Shown one piece after another: positions 41,696-50,773 of a stretch of 64,000 nucleotides of DNA. Source of the DNA: Pedobacter sp. Bi126 (GTDB lineage: Bacteria > Bacteroidota > Bacteroidia > Sphingobacteriales > Sphingobacteriaceae); the NCBI RefSeq assembly GCF_918698245.1, contig NZ_CAKKMS010000004.1, positions 496,001 to 560,000 of the forward strand, in the 5' to 3' direction. Each line of letters opens with the position of its first letter. Position 1 is the stretch's first letter. The notes below the pieces were generated by a model. It saw only the letters and a list, made by a program, of their open reading frames with translations. It was not told the DNA's origin and ran no database searches. Position numbers and translations under genes: made by a program.

Positions 41696-44113
41696 TTATT
41701 TTTTGTTTTTCACATATTTTTCTAACCATTGGTCTTGTTCCCAAAGCATGTGAAGCAAATTTTCTTTGCCGCGGTAGCTGTGTGCTTCATAAGGTAAAAA
41801 TACAAAACGGGTAGTGCCGCCTGCACCTTTAATCGCATTGAACAAACGTTCGCTATTAATAGGGAAAGTGCCTGGGTTATCGTCAGAATCGCCGTGGATT
41901 AACAATATTGGAGTTTTAATTTTATTTGCATAACTGAACGGGCTCATTTCGTAATACAACTGCGGTACTTGCCAATAAGTACGCTCTTCGTTTTGAAAAC
42001 CAAAGGGCGTAAGCGTCCGGTTATAAGCTCCGCTGCGGGCAATACCTGCAGCAAAGAGATTAGTGTGAGCCAATAAGTTTGCGGTCATAAATGCGCCATA
42101 ACTATGCCCTCCAACGGCCATCCGTTTTTTATCGCCAACGCCTAAATCAGCCAGTTTATTAATGGCTGCCTCCGCATTGAGTTGTAATTGATCTACAAAG
42201 GTATCGTTAGGCTTTTTACCATCTTTGGCAACAATTGGCATTTCTGCGTTATCTAATACGGCATAACCACGGGTTACCCAGAAAATGGGAGAGGCCCAGC
42301 TAATGGTAGTAAATTTGTCTTTCGATCCACGGATCTGTGCCGCATCTGCTGCAGAGTTAAACTCGCGTGGGTAAGCCCAAATTAATGAAGGTAATGGACC
42401 ATCTTTGTCTTTGTTGTAACCTTTGGGTAAATACAGATCGCCTGTTAAATCTACACCATCGGCACGTTTGTAAGAAATTTTCTGTTTGGTAATGCCTTCT
42501 AAAGATGGATATGGATTAGTGAAATTAGTAATGGGTTGATCGGCGATGCGAAGCATCAGGTTTTTAATAAAGTAGTTGGGGACTAATTTTTGACTCTCTT
42601 TACGGGTAAGCAAAACCAGTTTGTCAGGATTAATTACATCGCTTACATATTCGAAGGTTCCTTCGGCGCTGCGCCAGATAATCTCATTCTTTTTAGTGGT
42701 TAAATCGAATTTGGCTAAGAAAGGTAAGTCTCCTTTTTCTGATGAACCTACTATATTGTTCATTAACAGTTTAGTGCCATTGTCAACCGTTTTAATTACC
42801 TGTCGGCCATATTTGTTTTTAGTAGTAACCGGAGAACCAGGGTTACCATAGGCATCTGTTTGATTACGGCTGTACAATTCTTCTGCTTCGCCTGTTGTAG
42901 GGTTATAACGGCTCACTTTATTGGTTTGTTTGCTGCGTAAACCTTCCATAATGAGGGCAAGGTTGGCATCACCCCATTGCACGCCACGGTAACGGGTCTG
43001 TGTTTTAAATAATTCTTTTTCTGTGCCGGTAAAAGGTGCACTTAGCGCATAAACTGCATCATGAAAGGGAACATCTTTTTTAATTAAACCGCTATCCAAT
43101 GGTTTGCTCCAAACCAGTGTAGCAGGTTCATCATCCCTCCAATCGAAACCACGCGGTACATTTTGCGTATTGTCGTAACCAGATGGTGTACCTTCAGATG
43201 AAGGCAGTTCAGCAATAACCTTAATGGTTTTACCGGTTAAATCGGTAATGGTTACTGTTGATGGAAAACCGTTTGCAGTAACCAAATAAGAAAAAGGTTT
43301 GCGTATAGTTTCGATCATCATGTAATTTTTATCAGGCGATAAACTTGTCGAACCGTAAATAGCTGGTTTTCCAATTGCCGTTTCTACACCTGCTGTATTT
43401 TTTACCAATTGGGAGGTTGCAAAAAACTCGAACAATTGTTCATCGAAAGGTGATTTAATTAAATCCTGAAAAGTGGCGCTAGGTGCGGCTTTACCTAAAT
43501 TTTGCTGAATGGTTGGCCCTTTTGGCATCAATGGTTTTGTAGGTGCAGCACTTGCTGGTTTAGTTACCGTACGGTAGATAATGGTATTATCATTTAACCA
43601 GGTAAGGCCACTACCTAAAACCACATTTAAAAAAGCCTTATTGGTTTTGACAGCTTTTTTTGTAGCCAGATCAATAATATAAAGATCTACTCCTTTTTGA
43701 GTGGTATGGGTAAAGGCAATTTTATTTTCTGACGGGTTCCAGCTAATGTTGCTGGCATATAGTGGTTTTGGCAGTCCTGTAACCTGAAACGTTTGGTTGG
43801 ATTTGATGTTTTTTAAGCTAAAATTGTTGATGTAGGTTTGCCTGCTGGGTGAGTAATTATTTGGGTTTAACCTTAAACCTGCAATTCTGTATTCGGGCAA
43901 AGCCAGTTCTTCGACTGAGGGATAGGAGTTGCGCTCGCTAAACAAGATCCATTCTGCTTTGCCATCAATACTTACGCCAGGTGTTGGTTTGGCAAGTAAT
44001 AAATCGGCAATTTCTTTTGGGGGTGTTTGGTAGCTTACTGCATCTTGTGCAACCGAGTTAAGCGAAACACAAGCGCCCGCTATCAATAAATAGAGGTGTA
44101 ATTTTTTTATCAT
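41696..44113 (-). CDS. secreted S9 family prolyl-oligopeptidase-type peptidase
   Basis: 805 residues. A signal peptide (KKLHLYLLIAGACVSLNSVA) precedes a beta-propeller-like N-terminal region (about 60-520) and an alpha/beta hydrolase domain (about 560-800). The nucleophile is in AVGGHSYGAFMTANLLAH, the acid in LIHGDSDDNPGTFP and the histidine in LPYEAHSYRGKEN. The long form with this triad resembles the glutamyl-endopeptidase branch of S9. It probably trims peptides in the periplasm. Transcribed alone, with its own terminator. Confidence 0.88.
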   Translation of the reverse strand: MIKKLHLYLLIAGACVSLNSVAQDAVSYQTPPKEIADLLLAKPTPGVSIDGKAEWILFSERNSYPSVEELALPEYRIAGLRLNPNNYSPSRQTYINNFSLKNIKSNQTFQVTGLPKPLYASNISWNPSENKIAFTHTTQKGVDLYIIDLATKKAVKTNKAFLNVVLGSGLTWLNDNTIIYRTVTKPASAAPTKPLMPKGPTIQQNLGKAAPSATFQDLIKSPFDEQLFEFFATSQLVKNTAGVETAIGKPAIYGSTSLSPDKNYMMIETIRKPFSYLVTANGFPSTVTITDLTGKTIKVIAELPSSEGTPSGYDNTQNVPRGFDWRDDEPATLVWSKPLDSGLIKKDVPFHDAVYALSAPFTGTEKELFKTQTRYRGVQWGDANLALIMEGLRSKQTNKVSRYNPTTGEAEELYSRNQTDAYGNPGSPVTTKNKYGRQVIKTVDNGTKLLMNNIVGSSEKGDLPFLAKFDLTTKKNEIIWRSAEGTFEYVSDVINPDKLVLLTRKESQKLVPNYFIKNLMLRIADQPITNFTNPYPSLEGITKQKISYKRADGVDLTGDLYLPKGYNKDKDGPLPSLIWAYPREFNSAADAAQIRGSKDKFTTISWASPIFWVTRGYAVLDNAEMPIVAKDGKKPNDTFVDQLQLNAEAAINKLADLGVGDKKRMAVGGHSYGAFMTANLLAHTNLFAAGIARSGAYNRTLTPFGFQNEERTYWQVPQLYYEMSPFSYANKIKTPILLIHGDSDDNPGTFPINSERLFNAIKGAGGTTRFVFLPYEAHSYRGKENLLHMLWEQDQWLEKYVKNKK

Positions 44114-44494
44114 TTCCGGTTAATTTGTTCGAAATAAGGAATAATCAAATATTGTAAAATTTAACTTATTACCGCGTAACTTCTTATTTACATCATGAAG
44201 GGATACTTGTAAAGAGCTCGTCATCGCGAGGAACGAGGAAGCAATCTTTCCTGCTAACGATCGTTGCCAGAAAGATTGCTTTCGCGAAGGTCGGGACAGG
44301 CTGTCGGCTGAAAAAGCTTTCTCGCAACGATGATACTTGAAGTGATTTATCTCCGTTAATATATCCTGTCATCTATATTGATCTATATATAATAAATTGA
44401 CCCTCAGAATGACATATCTATAAATTTGTGCAGCTATGGCAAAAGAAAAGCACTAATCAACGGCGGCTTCAGCTCCATCATACATTTTCCATCC
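44114..44494. other. gap with an interrupted CGTCAT inverted repeat
   Basis: About 380 bases, no gene. Apart from the repeat at 44220-44325 I see only AT-rich DNA. Confidence 0.6.
44220..44325. repeat. CGTCATCGCGAGG inverted repeat with insertion in one arm
   Basis: The left arm CGTCATCGCGAGGAACGAGG with AAGCAATCTTTC is mirrored by GAAAGATTGCTT. The mirrored arm is then interrupted by about 40 bases (around GTCGGGACAGGCTGTCGGC) before TCTCGCAACGATGA completes it. Confidence 0.65.
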
Positions 44495-44911
44495 TTAAGG
44501 ATATAAACTTTTTATCCGCTCTACAGAATTGATAGTCATTTCTTTTAAAACCGCAACATCGATATCGCTCATTTTTTTTAGGTAAATACAAGCTTTCGCT
44601 GTTTTGTGTTTGCCAAATTTAGCCAGTAGTTCTTCACGATCTTTAAATTGCGAAGATAAGTATAAAGCTATGGCATCTTTACGTGGCGAAAAACCAACCA
44701 ATGGTGCATCGCCCTCCCGGCCGCTTTCATATTTGTAATGGTAACTTCCAAAACCAACAATGGCATTTCCCCACATTTTAGCTTCAAAACCTGTGATTAA
44801 ACTTAAGATATCCGACAGGTTAAAACAATCTGCTCTTTTATTTTCATCGGGAATGGTATTTAAAAAGTCTGGAACGCTTAAATCGTTTTCGGTAGTTTTA
44901 TTCTTTGCCAT
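44495..44911 (-). CDS. DUF1801 domain protein
   Basis: 138 residues. ADCFNLSDILSLITGFEAKM, MWGNAIVGFGSYHYKYES and FSPRKDAIALYLS are typical of DUF1801 (YdhG-like) proteins, small alpha/beta proteins with no proven function. The C-terminal KKMSDIDVAVLKEMTINSVE also fits. It has no partner gene; the gap to the next, divergent gene is 274 bases. Confidence 0.75.
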   Translation of the reverse strand: MAKNKTTENDLSVPDFLNTIPDENKRADCFNLSDILSLITGFEAKMWGNAIVGFGSYHYKYESGREGDAPLVGFSPRKDAIALYLSSQFKDREELLAKFGKHKTAKACIYLKKMSDIDVAVLKEMTINSVERIKSLYP

Positions 44912-45057
44912 GTCTTTTTTTATAATGAATATAAGATTTGATTAAATAATTTCAATTTCTGCGGCAATTGTATTTAAAGTAATACGTTATTTCTTGGGAA
45001 AAGTAGATTTAGAAATCACTCATTTTGAGCATATTTCACAGTAATTCGCTAATGCAG

Positions 45058-45073
45058 TTTGACATATGTCAAA
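45058..45073. promoter_or_regulatory. perfect 16-base palindrome (possible operator)
   Basis: TTTGACATATGTCAAA is a perfect palindrome. It lies about 40 bases upstream of a TACATTTG box and 113 bases before the ATG of the HTH gene; a dimeric regulator could bind it. Confidence 0.5.
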
Positions 45074-45111
45074 AAATCAACACCTTTTATACAACCTTAT
45101 ACACTTATTCT

Positions 45112-45119
45112 TACATTTG
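45112..45119 (+). promoter_or_regulatory. candidate -7 box before the HTH gene
   Basis: TACATTTG fits TAnnTTTG. There is no good -33 TTTG at 19-21 bases. Predicted start about 45122, leader about 64 bases. Confidence 0.4.
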
Positions 45120-45185
45120 AATTGTCAATCGTCCCCGATAACTGATTTAATTATTTTTTCATTTTTTTTAAAATTAATTATCTCA

Positions 45186-45611
45186 ATGACAACACAACAA
45201 CTAAAACAAGGAGAAATTCTTGAACGCTTAGTGCGCAGAGATCGCATGGGCATCAGTGAGCTTTCAAGGAAACTTAATGTAAGCCGCAGAACAATTTACA
45301 ACTGGTTTGGTCAAGACAGAATCGGGCATGAAGTAATTTGGCAGGTAGGCAAGTTATTAGGTCAGGATCTTTCTTCGGCATTTCCAGAAGCTTTCCCCAA
45401 GTACAACCCCGAATCCATCAATCAAGCGGCAGATCCCGGTAAACAAATCGGTTCGGATAATAATTCTGTGTATTTCTGGATGAATAAATATATTCATCTG
45501 CTAGAAAAATACAACGACCTGTTAATTACAGAAGAGCAGCAAGAGTTAGAGCCAATTAATAAGGAATTTCCACTTAGAAATAAAAGACCTGATACATTTT
45601 TATATCAATAA
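45186..45611 (+). CDS. small helix-turn-helix protein
   Basis: 141 residues from ATG 45186 (MTTQQLKQGEILERLVRRDR). An in-frame ATG at 45066 would add 40 residues of low-complexity sequence and cross the -7 box, so it is rejected. A helix-turn-helix is clear at about 22-42 (MGISELSRKLNVSRRTIYNW). The C-terminal half (about 75-141) is polar, with FWMNKYIHLLEKYNDLLITE, and may mediate dimerisation. It is probably a DNA-binding regulator; targets unknown, the palindrome at 45058 being the first candidate. Confidence 0.7.
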   Translation: MTTQQLKQGEILERLVRRDRMGISELSRKLNVSRRTIYNWFGQDRIGHEVIWQVGKLLGQDLSSAFPEAFPKYNPESINQAADPGKQIGSDNNSVYFWMNKYIHLLEKYNDLLITEEQQELEPINKEFPLRNKRPDTFLYQ

Positions 45612-45806
45612 AACTAAGTTTTCGCCAATAGAAATAAGCTAAGTCATCCCGTTAGATTTTTCTTTTTATTTATATCTTAATCCTACCACTTCGTTTCCTA
45701 TCTTCAACATTGTAATATTTTTAGGTATTAGCATCAAGAGCTTTTTAAATTTTCTAATTTGGTAACCATCAAATTTAGAAATGAGCGTATGATGACTACT
45801 TATCTG

Positions 45807-46904
45807 ATGAAGTGTTTTTTTAGGGCCAATACCTTTATTCTTTGCTTTTTACTTCTTTCTTGCACTGTTAAAGCACAGCAAAAATTAAATGTGGCAATAG
45901 CAGGACTAACTCACGATCACGTTTATCTCATCATGAACAGCTACCAAAAAGCTGAAGTGAACATTATTGGTATTGCCGAAAGTAATCCTGGGCTTGTTAA
46001 AAGGTTTAAAAACCGCTATAAAATTCCCGATAGCTTATTTTATAATAACCTTACTAATTTATTAAAGAAAAAGAAACCTGATGTTGTTTTGGCATACAAT
46101 GCTATAAGCGAACATTTGGCTGTAGTAGAAGCTGCCGCTCCCCTCGGCATATCGGTAATGGTAGAAAAACCATTGGCGATAACAGTTAAGCAGGCAGAAA
46201 GAATGGCTGAACTAGCAGTACAGTATAAAGTACATGTACTCACCAATTACGAAACTACCTGGTATCCGAGTAATCAAGAGCTTTACAAGGAAGTAAAGGA
46301 ATCCAATACCATTGGTGCCTTACGTAAAATAATCGTGCACGATGGCCATCAGGGACCGAAAGAAATTGGAGTGAGTGCTGAGTTTTTAAGCTGGTTAACC
46401 GATCCCAATCAGAACGGGGCAGGCGCATTGGTAGATTTTGGCTGTTATGGTGCTAATTTAATGACTTGGTTAATGGATGGAAAAGCCCCAATTTCGGTTA
46501 GTGCAATTACCCATCAGATTAAAAAAGATGTTTATCCGAATGTTGATGACGATGCAACAATTTTATTGGAGTACCCATCGGCTACGGGGATTATCGAAGC
46601 ATCGTGGAATTGGCCCTTTAGCATAAAAGATATGGAAGTATTTGGAGCAAATGGATACATGCAGGCCGTTAATGATAAAACGTTAAGGCTAAAGAATAAT
46701 GGGAAGGATGATTATAAAATTTATCAGGCTAAGACATCGAAGCCAATTTATTCAAACCATTTAAGTTATCTGTCTGCAGTTTTAAAAGGAGAAATTAATC
46801 CAGCAAATGACTTATCATCGCTGCCGAATAATTTAATTGTGGTCAAAATTTTAGCGGCCGCTAAAAAATCAGCTCAAACAGGCAAAAAGGTGATTTTAAA
46901 ATAG
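45807..46904 (+). CDS. exported Gfo/Idh/MocA-type oxidoreductase-like protein
   Basis: 365 residues from ATG 45807, which places a signal peptide (MKCFFRANTFILCFLLLSCT) at the start; ATGs at 45789 and 45792 are alternatives. The Rossmann part begins LNVAIAGLTHDHVYLIMNSY, where GLTHDH replaces the usual GxGxxG. The conserved VEKPLAITVKQAERMAE and the C-terminal domain with DFGCYGANLMTWLMDG are present. Family members oxidise sugars or inositols with NAD(P). With an altered nucleotide motif and an export signal, its activity is open. Confidence 0.78.
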   Translation: MKCFFRANTFILCFLLLSCTVKAQQKLNVAIAGLTHDHVYLIMNSYQKAEVNIIGIAESNPGLVKRFKNRYKIPDSLFYNNLTNLLKKKKPDVVLAYNAISEHLAVVEAAAPLGISVMVEKPLAITVKQAERMAELAVQYKVHVLTNYETTWYPSNQELYKEVKESNTIGALRKIIVHDGHQGPKEIGVSAEFLSWLTDPNQNGAGALVDFGCYGANLMTWLMDGKAPISVSAITHQIKKDVYPNVDDDATILLEYPSATGIIEASWNWPFSIKDMEVFGANGYMQAVNDKTLRLKNNGKDDYKIYQAKTSKPIYSNHLSYLSAVLKGEINPANDLSSLPNNLIVVKILAAAKKSAQTGKKVILK

Positions 46905-47602
46905 TCACTACATCATAAAAATAGCCACCTGTGCGATGGCTATTGGTAAGAAGAATAGTGTCTTCTCTATGGTGTGCCTGCCCTCCGCGGATCTCCCGCT
47001 CACAGGACTTTTTTATCTTTCTTTTATGCTTAACAATTTAGGCAATAGTTGGTTTTGATCCGCAAAATAATTTTGCACATCGTGTGGAAAATGTTAATAT
47101 CTCTAAAAACGGATCAAGCGTAATCTACATCAAGAACTGGCAAAAAACTTATGGAGAAATTAACTGTTGAGACGGGTTTGGTTCGGAGTTGGTTCGGACT
47201 TAAGACGGAGTTGTGACAATGTTACCCGAACAAAGCCTGTTTAAACTCCGAGATTTATACATTACAAAATGCCAATAATGATTTACTTGAATGAAATTAA
47301 ATATTAGGGCGTCATTTGCTGTGGTCAGTTTCTTCTGCCATGCGAATTATAAAAGGCTAGTAGATAACCTGAAAATGAATAAAATGTGTGGCTAAGGAGA
47401 AACTTAGATTGGGCTAACTTCTGCTCTATAGCTTAAATATTCATCTTCTTTCCCGGTCATAAGGGTTTTAGCCGCTTGTTTCCATATGAAGTATTGTACG
47501 CGTTTTTTGATTAAAACTTTTTAAGGTGTGTGATGTTTGTGATGTGGTTGCTGCCGATGATATAATTAAATCGTTTAGTGGCAAATTATCAAACATTAAA
47601 TC
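46905..47602. other. 700-base gap with hairpin, gene relic and direct repeats
   Basis: It contains ATAGCCA/TGGCTAT (46921-46943), which may end the previous transcript, a possible coding relic (47042-47170) and the direct repeats TTGGTTCGGA at 47178 and 47189. The remaining part up to the histidine kinase gene shows no gene and no TAnnTTTG box. Confidence 0.5.
47042..47170 (+). pseudogene. possible relic of a protein-coding gene
   Basis: A 42-codon open stretch without a start codon reads GFDPQNNFAHRVENVN and then VIYIKNWQKTYGEINC. It looks more protein-like than the other frames but matches nothing I recognise, and may be chance. Confidence 0.2.
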
Positions 47603-48679
47603 ATGGTCGAATTAAATAAAGAGCTTTTTTGTAACCTGGGCAACCGCTCTGTTGACGGGTATTTTATTTTCGATTATACGGCAAAAAATTTTTCATACCT
47701 CAATAAATCGATAAGTAAAATTTGGGAACTCGGCCTTGATGAAATTGCGGCTAATCCTCAACTACTTTTAGCGCGGGTACATCCTGAAGATATTGCACAT
47801 GTAATGTCCTGTTACAAAGAATGCCTGGAAGAAGGTACGGAGAAAAAATATGAATTCAGGTTAATATTTGCCGGTAGAGAAAAATATGTGCGGGTAATTG
47901 TGTTTGCCGTTGCCGATGAGGAAGTAAAGCGTTTAGTAGGTACAGTAGAAGATACCACGATAATGCGGCACAATAAAATCCATATTGAACAAATAAACGC
48001 CCGAAAAAATATAACCTTAGAAGTATTGGCACACGACTTAAAGGAACCGTTGGCCATGATGAAATTAACTGCTTCGTCTATGAAAAATGGTGTTGCCCAA
48101 ACAGGCGATGAGCAGATGATAAACTCACTAGCTTTTATTCTGGATATGTGTGAGCGTAACCTGCTTTTGGTACGGAGCATGATTAACCGGGAGTTTTTAA
48201 AATCGTCGGTAATAGAAATTGGCAAGGAGCGGGCCGATTTGGTCTGGGAACTTAGGGATGTTGTTCGTTTTTACAAACGATCGAAACTAGGCAAAATGAA
48301 GAATATTAAATTCACAAGTTCTGCCGAACAGATTTACCTGCACCTGGATAGCATGAAATTTATGCAGGTGATCAATAATCTAATCTCAAATTCAATAAAA
48401 TTCACTGCCGATTATGGGAATATTACTTTACATGCCGAGGAATATGAAAGTACTGTTTTAATTACAGTAGCCGATAATGGGGTTGGAATTCCAGATGAGT
48501 TGCAGGCTGGCCTTTTTGATCATTTGCCCGAAACTTTAAGGCCAGGTTTGAAAGGCGAAGAATCGGGAGGATTTGGTATGGGAATAATCAAAGCAATTGT
48601 TGAATTGCACCAAGGGAAAATCTGGTTTAAAAGCAAAATTGGTATCGGAACTACCTTCTATATTGAGCTGCCTAAGTAG
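47603..48679 (+). CDS. PAS-domain sensor histidine kinase
   Basis: 358 residues, no membrane segment, so it is probably cytoplasmic. A PAS-like domain (about 10-120, FIFDYTAKNFSYLNKSISKI and RVHPEDIAHVMSC) is followed by the H-box LEVLAHDLKEPLAMM, with the phospho-acceptor His at 144. The ATPase domain follows (NNLISNSIKFT, ITVADNGVGIPDEL, GGFGMGIIKAIVELHQG). A NarL-type regulator gene follows after 40 bases and is the obvious partner. The signal sensed is unknown. Confidence 0.85.
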   Translation: MVELNKELFCNLGNRSVDGYFIFDYTAKNFSYLNKSISKIWELGLDEIAANPQLLLARVHPEDIAHVMSCYKECLEEGTEKKYEFRLIFAGREKYVRVIVFAVADEEVKRLVGTVEDTTIMRHNKIHIEQINARKNITLEVLAHDLKEPLAMMKLTASSMKNGVAQTGDEQMINSLAFILDMCERNLLLVRSMINREFLKSSVIEIGKERADLVWELRDVVRFYKRSKLGKMKNIKFTSSAEQIYLHLDSMKFMQVINNLISNSIKFTADYGNITLHAEEYESTVLITVADNGVGIPDELQAGLFDHLPETLRPGLKGEESGGFGMGIIKAIVELHQGKIWFKSKIGIGTTFYIELPK

Positions 48680-48719
48680 CCTTTTTTAATTTTAAAACAG
48701 TGTAAGTTATATTTGAATT

Positions 48720-49370
48720 ATGATTAACATTATTCTTGCGGATGATCACCATATTATCCGAACCTCACTTAAAGCACTTATAGAAAAACACGAAGGCATC
48801 AAGGTTGTTGCAGAAGTATCAGACGGTTTGGCGGTTTTGGAACTTTTGGAAAAGGGAATAAAAGCTGATATCATTTTATCAGATATTGTAATGCCTGGGC
48901 TCGATGGAATAGGTTTAGCCAGTACCATTAAGGAGCGGGGATACGACGTGAAAGTAGTTGTTTTGTCTATTTTAGATGATGAAAAGTACGCGTCAAATGC
49001 CTTTACATCAGGCGCTTTTGCTTACCTGTCAAAAGATATCGAAGAAGATGAATTGCTGTTTTGCCTAAAACATGTAATGAAAGGAAAACGCTATCTTTCC
49101 TCTAATTTATGCATCTCCATTTTAGAGCGTTTTAATACCCAGTTAAATATGCTTTCGCAAAAAATGAATACTGAAATCAACTTTTCTGAACGCGAAATTA
49201 ATGTATTAAAACTCATTGCAGATGGGTTGACGAATCAGGAAATAGCGGATAAATTGTACTTAAGCAGGCGCACAGTAGAGAGCCAGAGAGAAGCTTTAAT
49301 CAGTAAAACCGGCACAAAAAACTCTGCTTCTTTGGTTCGTTTTGCTATGCGAAATGGTTATGTAGCCTAG
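48720..49370 (+). CDS. NarL/FixJ-type response regulator
   Basis: 216 residues. The receiver domain has acidic residues D8 and D9 and the phospho-acceptor D55 (ADIILSDIVMPGLDG). A LuxR-type helix-turn-helix follows at about 155-210 (NVLKLIADGLTNQEIADKLY and LSRRTVESQREALISK). It should act as a phosphorylation-dependent transcription factor. It lies downstream of the histidine kinase and upstream of an ECF sigma gene. Confidence 0.88.
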   Translation: MINIILADDHHIIRTSLKALIEKHEGIKVVAEVSDGLAVLELLEKGIKADIILSDIVMPGLDGIGLASTIKERGYDVKVVVLSILDDEKYASNAFTSGAFAYLSKDIEEDELLFCLKHVMKGKRYLSSNLCISILERFNTQLNMLSQKMNTEINFSEREINVLKLIADGLTNQEIADKLYLSRRTVESQREALISKTGTKNSASLVRFAMRNGYVA

Positions 49371-49494
49371 TATTTTTGATCGTTTTAGGGCAATTTTTTA
49401 GTGTTTTAAATAAACCGTAAAAAATCGGGTATTTCTACAAATAACATTGCATGGTGCTGTTTGTTGAATATCTACATCATACCTAAAACGAATT

Positions 49495-50013
49495 ATGGAA
49501 ACATTAAATTTCAATTGTGACATATACCAATACAGGCAACCACTTTTCGATCGCGCATTAGCCTATACGCATGATGAAGACGATGCAGCTGATTTAGTTC
49601 AAGACACCTTTATGAAGGCGTTTAGGTTTTCGGCTAAGTTTGAAATGGGAAGTAACGTACGCGCTTGGCTTTTTACAATTCTAAAAAATACCTTTCTTAA
49701 TCATTATTATAAGGTAAAAAGGAAAAATGAAATGATCCAGCAGGAAGAGGATTTAACTTCCCTCCAACTGGTTCCAAGCGCATCATCTAATGGTGGTGCG
49801 GCAAAGTTTATGATGGAGGACATCCAGAAATCATTAAATGCTTTGCCAGAAGATTGCCGTTTTTGCTTTTGCCGTTATTTTGAAGGTTATAAATATCATG
49901 AAATTGCTGCTGAGCTCGATATCCCGTTGGGCACTGTGAAAACCAAAATACATGTAGCAAGAGGGCTTCTTAAAAAGATGCTTAAAAATTATAAATCTGG
50001 TTTGGCTGCTTAA
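49495..50013 (+). CDS. ECF-type RNA polymerase sigma factor
   Basis: 172 residues. Region 2 reads DEDDAADLVQDTFMKAFRFS, and region 4 reads YHEIAAELDIPLGTVKTKIH followed by VARGLLKKML. No anti-sigma gene of the FecR or zinc-binding type lies beside it. A single-domain receiver gene follows after 78 bases (to its ATG), so the four genes from 47.6 to 50.5 kb may serve one response. Its target promoters are unknown. Confidence 0.87.
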   Translation: METLNFNCDIYQYRQPLFDRALAYTHDEDDAADLVQDTFMKAFRFSAKFEMGSNVRAWLFTILKNTFLNHYYKVKRKNEMIQQEEDLTSLQLVPSASSNGGAAKFMMEDIQKSLNALPEDCRFCFCRYFEGYKYHEIAAELDIPLGTVKTKIHVARGLLKKMLKNYKSGLAA

Positions 50014-50077
50014 TGTTCTCATCATTTATTCGGTAAATTCAGGTATAAATACATCATGTGAGCTAATTAACTTAAAC

Positions 50078-50085
50078 TAGATTTG
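50078..50085 (+). promoter_or_regulatory. candidate -7 box directly before the receiver gene
   Basis: TAGATTTG matches TAnnTTTG and ends 6 bases before ATG 50092, predicting a leader of about 3 bases. No TTTG at -33. Confidence 0.4.
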
Positions 50086-50091
50086 TTGCAT

Positions 50092-50460
50092 ATGAGCAAC
50101 GTGCTAGTTAATAAAATCTTCATAGTTGATGATGATGAAAACATCCACGACATTATAAATTTAATTTTTGAGGAAGAGCATTACCTGATTAAAGGCGCTT
50201 TAAGCGCCGATGATCTGGAAGAAGAAATCGCTGATTTTCTGCCAGATATTATTTTATTGGATATCTGTATTGGTAAACATGATGGGCGGGATATTTGCAA
50301 TAAATTAAAGCACAATCCTAAAACAGCTCATTTGCCCATTATATTGCTTTCGGCTTTAAATATGGATAATTTAGGCTGCTCACCAACGGCCATCATTGAA
50401 AAACCTTTTGATATTATGGATCTCCAACAAAAGGTGAAAACATTGTTGGATAAAAACTAA
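50092..50460 (+). CDS. single-domain response regulator receiver
   Basis: 122 residues from ATG 50092 (MSNVLVNKIFIVDDDENIHD); a TTG at 50083 would add three residues and overlap the -7 box. The acidic pocket (VDDDEN), the phospho-acceptor D57 (DIILLDICIGKHDG), Thr/Ser (IILLSAL) and Lys (IIEKPFD) are all present. There is no output domain, so it works by protein contacts. Confidence 0.85.
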   Translation: MSNVLVNKIFIVDDDENIHDIINLIFEEEHYLIKGALSADDLEEEIADFLPDIILLDICIGKHDGRDICNKLKHNPKTAHLPIILLSALNMDNLGCSPTAIIEKPFDIMDLQQKVKTLLDKN

Positions 50461-50773
50461 AGATCATTTGAGCATAAAAAAGGGATAGACTAACAGCCTA
50501 TCCCTATATCTAAACTCAAACATGCGCTCAAACATGAATGAATCTCCAAAATTAAACATTTTAGTTTATTATTAGTTTTAAAAAAGCAGTGTAAATAGTT
50601 AAAGATTACATATTAGAAGGGTGTTAAGCCACGCTGAGTTTTACTATCTGAAATACTTAGTTTCATTTTTGAGTTTTATTGCGGAGATTTATAAAATGAA
50701 ATTATCATGATTTTCAAACTGTACTCCAGGTCAATCATGATTGCTTCATTACCATTAAAACATATTGATACAG
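50461..50773. other. gap before the exonuclease III gene
   Basis: About 310 bases, no gene. Besides the hairpin at 50482-50504 I see only AT-rich DNA and no strong promoter. Confidence 0.5.
50482..50504 (+). terminator. hairpin after the receiver gene
   Basis: GGGATAG (50482-50488) pairs with CTATCCC (50498-50504). There is no long T-run, so termination is likely but not certain. Confidence 0.45.
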
